This document shows positions 6,002 to 8,678 of a stretch of 8,678 bases of DNA, piece after piece. Where the stretch lies: positions 1 through 8,678 of the forward strand of contig JAFLSH010000126.1 in NCBI GenBank assembly GCA_022511055.1, written 5' to 3'. The position numbers and the translations under genes are program-made. Source of the DNA: Prevotella sp. (GTDB lineage Bacteria; Bacteroidota; Bacteroidia; Bacteroidales; Bacteroidaceae). Position 1 is the stretch's first letter, and every line of letters starts with the position of its first letter. Below the pieces are notes generated by a model, which saw only the letters and a program-made list of their open reading frames with translations, had not been told where the DNA came from and made no database searches.

Positions 6002-6319
6002 ATGTACGTAATTGTAGAAATTCAGGGTCAGCAGTTTAAGGCCGAGCAGGGCAAGAAGCTCTATGTTCACCACATCAAGGATGTTGAGGCAGGCAATACT
6101 GTTGAATTTGACAAAGTGCTGCTCGTAGATGCTGACGGTGCAGTGAAGGTAGGTACTCCGACCGTAGAAGGAGCAAAAGTAGTATGTGAAGTAGTGAATC
6201 CGCTCGTGAAGGGCGACAAGGTGATTGTCTTCAAGATGAAGCGCCGCAAGGACTCTCGCAAGCGCAACGGTCACCGCGAACAGTTCACGCAGTTAGAAAT
6301 CAAATCACTAATCGTTTAA
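6002..6319 (+). CDS. rplU: 50S ribosomal protein L21
   Basis: Structural protein of the large ribosomal subunit that binds 23S rRNA. The ATG at 6002 gives 105 residues, the normal length for L21, starting MYVIVEIQGQQFKAEQGKK. It carries the family features: the KLYVHHIKDVEAGNTVEFDKVLLV core, VGTPTVEGAKV, and the basic C-terminal signature FKMKRRKDSRKRNGHREQFT. An in-frame TTG at 5906 would add 32 residues but lies inside the promoter -7 box, so it is rejected. rpmA follows 21 bases after the stop, the usual L21-L27 pairing. Base composition is less GC-rich than the glycosidase genes, as expected for a highly expressed gene. Confidence 0.98.
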   Translation: MYVIVEIQGQQFKAEQGKKLYVHHIKDVEAGNTVEFDKVLLVDADGAVKVGTPTVEGAKVVCEVVNPLVKGDKVIVFKMKRRKDSRKRNGHREQFTQLEIKSLIV

Positions 6320-6325
6320 AAAAAG

Positions 6326-6333
6326 AAGGAGGA
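6326..6333 (+). promoter_or_regulatory. Strong Shine-Dalgarno site of rpmA
   Basis: AAGGAGGA ends 7 bases before the rpmA ATG, a near-perfect anti-16S match at good spacing. It stands out because the other genes in this window lack one, and because ribosomes of Bacteroidetes generally make little use of the motif. Confidence 0.7.
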
Positions 6334-6340
6334 CTTAGAA

Positions 6341-6604
6341 ATGGCTCATAAAAAAGGTGTAGGTAGTTCTAAGAACGGTCGCGAGAGCGCATCTCAGCGA
6401 CTGGGCATTAAGATTTTTGGCGGTCAGCAGTGCATAGCCGGCAACATTATTGTTCGCCAGCGCGGCACAAAGCATAATCCCGGCAACAACGTGGCCATTG
6501 GTAAAGATGACACGCTCTACGCTCTGGTAGACGGTACTGTCAACTTCCACAAGGGCAAGTACAACAAGAGCGTTGTTTCAGTTATTCCAAACGCTGAAGC
6601 CTAA
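6341..6604 (+). CDS. rpmA: 50S ribosomal protein L27
   Basis: Large-subunit protein whose N-terminus reaches toward the peptidyl-transferase centre. It has 87 residues, the usual length. It begins MAHKKGVGSSKNGRES, followed by the family signature GQQCIAGNIIVRQRGTKHNPG (residues about 28-48) and the conserved HKGKYN-type ending. There is no Firmicutes-type cleavable extension before MAHKKG, so the mature N-terminus is made directly. It is co-transcribed with rplU and has its own strong Shine-Dalgarno site. Confidence 0.98.
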   Translation: MAHKKGVGSSKNGRESASQRLGIKIFGGQQCIAGNIIVRQRGTKHNPGNNVAIGKDDTLYALVDGTVNFHKGKYNKSVVSVIPNAEA

Positions 6605-6639
6605 CCCGTAAAAAAACAAAACTTATTCCAAACAAACAA

Positions 6640-6679
6640 CAGAAGGCCCCAGCTCTCTCACTGAAAGCTGGGGTTTCTG
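6640..6679 (+). terminator. Hairpin between rpmA and serS, terminator or attenuator
   Basis: CCCCAGCT (6647-6654) pairs perfectly with AGCTGGGG (6666-6673). The stem is extended by CAGAA (6640-6644) with TTCTG (6675-6679) across a small internal loop. Only a short TTT follows, so termination is probably incomplete. No TAnnTTTG box is visible between here and serS at 6707, so serS probably depends on read-through. Confidence 0.6.
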
Positions 6680-6706
6680 CTTAAAGAATAAAAAAAGTAG
6701 AAAGAC

Positions 6707-8023
6707 ATGTTGACACTTAAACTCATCACAGAAGAGACCGAGCGTGTTGTTAAGGGATTGGAGAAGAAGCACTTCAAGGGCGCACGTGAAGCCATTGAGC
6801 AGGTGCTGGCCACTGACCGCCAGCGCCGCGAAGCCCAGCAGGAACTGGACAAGAGCCTGAACGAGCAGAAGCAGATGGCGGGCCAGATTGGCCGGTTGAT
6901 GAAAGAAGGCAAGCGCGAAGAGGCGGAGCAGGCCAAGGCTGCCGTGGCCACGCTGAAAGAGAAGTCGAAGCAGCTGGAAGAGCAGATGGCCAAGGCGCAA
7001 GAGGAAGTGAACACGCTGCTCTGCCAGATTCCGAACATTCCCTATGACGAAGTGCCTGAGGGAGTGGGTGCTGAGGACAACCGCGTGGTGAAGAGCAATC
7101 AGAAAGACTGCACCCCTGATGACACCGTGGGCAACTGGACTGCCAATCCCGAAGTGGCAACGGCCAAGCTGCCCCACTGGGAGCTGGCCAAGAAATACAA
7201 CCTGATAGACTTTGACCTGGGTGTCAAGATTACCGGCGCGGGATTTCCTGTCTATGTCGGCAAGGGGGCTCGCTTGCAGCGCGCACTCATCAACTTCTTC
7301 CTTGACGAAGCCCGCAAGAGCGGCTACACCGAAATCATGCCGCCAACGGTGGTCAATGCCGCCAGCGGCTACGGCACAGGCCAGCTGCCCGACAAGGAAG
7401 GCCAGATGTACCACTGCGAGACAGACGACTTCTATCTCATTCCGACCGCAGAGGTGCCTGTGACCAACATCTACCGCGATGTGATTATCGACGAGAAAGA
7501 CCTGCCTGTCAAGAACTGTGCCTACACCCAGTGCTTCCGCCGCGAAGCAGGCTCCTACGGCAAGGATGTGCGCGGACTGAATCGCCTGCACGAGTTCTCG
7601 AAAATCGAGATTGTGCGCATAGACAAGCCCGAACACTCGAAGGAGAGCCACAAGGAGATGCTCGAACACGTGGAAGGGCTGCTCAAGAAGCTGGAACTGC
7701 CTTACCGCATTCTCTTGCTCTGCGGCGGCGACCAGAGCTTTACCTCGGCCATCTGCTATGACTTCGAGGTCTACAGCGAGGCACAGAAGCGTTGGCTTGA
7801 AGTCTCCTCAGTCTCGAACTTCGACACCTATCAGGCCAACCGCCTGAAGTGCCGCTTCCGCCGCGAGGGCAGCAAGAAGCCCGAACTCTGCCACACCCTG
7901 AACGGCTCGGCCCTGGCCCTGCCCCGTATCGTGGCCGCGCTGCTGGAGAACAACCAGACCGAGCAGGGCATAGTTATTCCCAAGGCACTGGTGCCCTATT
8001 GCGGATTTGATATCATCGACTAA
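6707..8023 (+). CDS. serS: Serine--tRNA ligase (seryl-tRNA synthetase)
   Basis: Class II aminoacyl-tRNA synthetase that charges tRNA(Ser) with serine using ATP, and also serves tRNA(Sec) where present. It is cytosolic and has 438 residues, close to the family norm. Residues about 1-110 form the charged antiparallel coiled coil that clamps the long variable arm of tRNA(Ser). Motif 1 lies around GYTEIMPPTVV (206-216). The serine-pocket TAE is at 247-249. Motif 2 is FRREAGSYGKDVRG (277-290) with HEF at 295-297. Motif 3 is LNGSALALPRIVAALLENNQ (398-417) with its conserved Arg407. No key residue is missing. The ATG is preceded by an A-rich, Shine-Dalgarno-free stretch. nth starts 3 bases after the stop, so the two genes are very likely translated from one mRNA. 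Confidence 0.98.
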   Translation: MLTLKLITEETERVVKGLEKKHFKGAREAIEQVLATDRQRREAQQELDKSLNEQKQMAGQIGRLMKEGKREEAEQAKAAVATLKEKSKQLEEQMAKAQEEVNTLLCQIPNIPYDEVPEGVGAEDNRVVKSNQKDCTPDDTVGNWTANPEVATAKLPHWELAKKYNLIDFDLGVKITGAGFPVYVGKGARLQRALINFFLDEARKSGYTEIMPPTVVNAASGYGTGQLPDKEGQMYHCETDDFYLIPTAEVPVTNIYRDVIIDEKDLPVKNCAYTQCFRREAGSYGKDVRGLNRLHEFSKIEIVRIDKPEHSKESHKEMLEHVEGLLKKLELPYRILLLCGGDQSFTSAICYDFEVYSEAQKRWLEVSSVSNFDTYQANRLKCRFRREGSKKPELCHTLNGSALALPRIVAALLENNQTEQGIVIPKALVPYCGFDIID

Positions 8024-8026
8024 GAC

Positions 8027-8677
8027 ATGACACGCGCCGAGCGCTACCGCTACATACTCGACTACTTTAGCCGCCAGATGCCTGAGGTGAACACCGAACT
8101 GGAGTTTGGCAGCGTGTTCCAGCTGTTGGTGGCGGTCATTCTGAGTGCGCAGTGTACAGACAAGCGGGTCAATCAGGTAACGCCGGAACTGTTCCGGCGT
8201 TACCCTGATGCCCAGTCCATGGCAGAGGCTGACGAGACGGAGGTTTACGAGTACATTCGCAGTGTCTCCTATCCAAACTCGAAAGCCAAGCACCTGGTGG
8301 GCATGGCCAAGGCACTGACAGAGAAGCATGGCGGCGAAGTGCCCGAAGACATGGACCAGCTGTTGCAGCTGCCCGGCGTAGGCCGCAAGACTGCCAACGT
8401 GATTCAGGCTGTGGCTTTCGGCCAGACGGCCATGGCGGTTGACACTCATGTCTATCGTGTCAGCCACCGATTGGGGCTGGTGTCAAAGCGCGAGAACACC
8501 CCCTACAAAGTAGAGCAGGTGCTGATGAAGAACATACCCGAGGCGCTGATTCCCCGTGCGCACCACTGGCTCTTGCTGCACGGCCGCTATGTCTGCACTT
8601 CGCAGCGCCCCAAGTGCCAGACTTGCGACCTGGCCGCGCACTGCCCCAAGCTGATTGACGGCTCGAAGCTCGGTTAG
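8027..8677 (+). CDS. nth: Endonuclease III, DNA glycosylase/AP lyase
   Basis: Base-excision repair enzyme that removes oxidised pyrimidines and cleaves the resulting abasic site by beta-elimination. It has 216 residues, full length for the family, and is complete: the TAG stop ends one base before the window edge. The helix-hairpin-helix LPGVGRKTANVIQ (115-127) carries catalytic Lys121, and VDTHVYRVSHRLGL carries Asp139. Four cysteines (190, 197, 200, 206) in the C-X6-C-X2-C-X5-C pattern bind the [4Fe-4S] cluster. It starts 3 bases after serS. Codons for VTPELFRRYPD (about residues 51-61) form a large inverted repeat, listed separately, without disturbing the protein. Confidence 0.97.
   Translation: MTRAERYRYILDYFSRQMPEVNTELEFGSVFQLLVAVILSAQCTDKRVNQVTPELFRRYPDAQSMAEADETEVYEYIRSVSYPNSKAKHLVGMAKALTEKHGGEVPEDMDQLLQLPGVGRKTANVIQAVAFGQTAMAVDTHVYRVSHRLGLVSKRENTPYKVEQVLMKNIPEALIPRAHHWLLLHGRYVCTSQRPKCQTCDLAAHCPKLIDGSKLG
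8172..8209. repeat. Near-perfect 38-bp inverted repeat inside nth
   Basis: GTAACGCCGGAAC (8177-8189) and GTTCCGGCGTTAC (8191-8203) are perfect reverse complements around a single T at 8190. Outside them ATCAG (8172-8176) pairs with CTGAT (8205-8209), with one bulged C at 8204. That gives 18 pairs interrupted by one bulge. In mRNA it would fold into a very stable hairpin near codon 50; in DNA it could extrude a cruciform. The encoded residues fit the protein family, so the symmetry comes from base choice rather than from an insertion. Confidence 0.95.
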
Positions 8678-8678
8678 C

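Noticed and set aside
5658..6002. - strand frame of 114 codons across the spacer upstream of rplU
   Set aside because: It overlaps a + strand terminator, a folded element and the rplU promoter, and its translation has no recognisable features.
6623..7669. Open frame of about 348 codons on the - strand opposite serS
   Set aside because: The hydrophobic, Leu-rich translation is what the reverse complement of a coiled-coil and class II synthetase sequence gives. There is no independent support.

Overview
The window looks like a chromosomal segment of a GC-rich member of the Bacteroidales, most likely Prevotellaceae-like. The reasons are the Bacteroidetes-type promoters (a TTTG -33 box and a TAnnTTTG -7 box), A-rich start regions that mostly lack Shine-Dalgarno motifs, a secreted GH35/GH2 glycosidase pair, and an rplU-rpmA-serS-nth gene order. 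All convincing genes are on the + strand. The placement is inferred from sequence features and memory of related genomes, not from a search.

Left part (1-5360): a short upstream region holds a GC-rich hairpin and two imperfect 23-bp direct repeats. It is followed by a consensus promoter only a few bases from the ATG of a secreted GH35 beta-galactosidase-type enzyme. Two bases after its stop comes a secreted 1024-residue GH2-family enzyme. The two were probably co-transcribed and act together on an oligosaccharide in the periplasm or at the cell surface. No SusC/SusD, sensor or transporter gene is in the window, so the substrate is not fixed by context. Both proteins carry low-complexity segments that look like in-frame insertions, including a three-unit 21-bp tandem repeat in the GH2 gene.

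Middle (5361-6001): a 640-base region without a protein gene, but not empty. It holds a weak terminator-like stem after the GH2 gene and a perfect 14-bp palindrome. It then holds a consensus promoter (TTTG-N20-TACCTTTG) followed about 60 bases later by an intrinsic terminator, which together define a candidate small RNA of about 90 nt. Next is a GC-rich, strongly folded segment of about 100 bp between 7-bp direct repeats, and finally the TACCTTTG promoter and leader of the ribosomal-protein operon.

Right part (6002-8677): rplU (L21) and rpmA (L27), then a strong hairpin, serS (seryl-tRNA synthetase) and nth (endonuclease III, complete, ending one base before the window edge). These are housekeeping genes with all expected motifs. 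The oddity here is a 38-bp near-perfect inverted repeat inside the nth coding sequence.

I see no phage, IS element, CRISPR array, defence system or tRNA/rRNA gene. The most useful leads are the candidate small RNA, the folded 100-bp element next to it, and the inverted repeat in nth.
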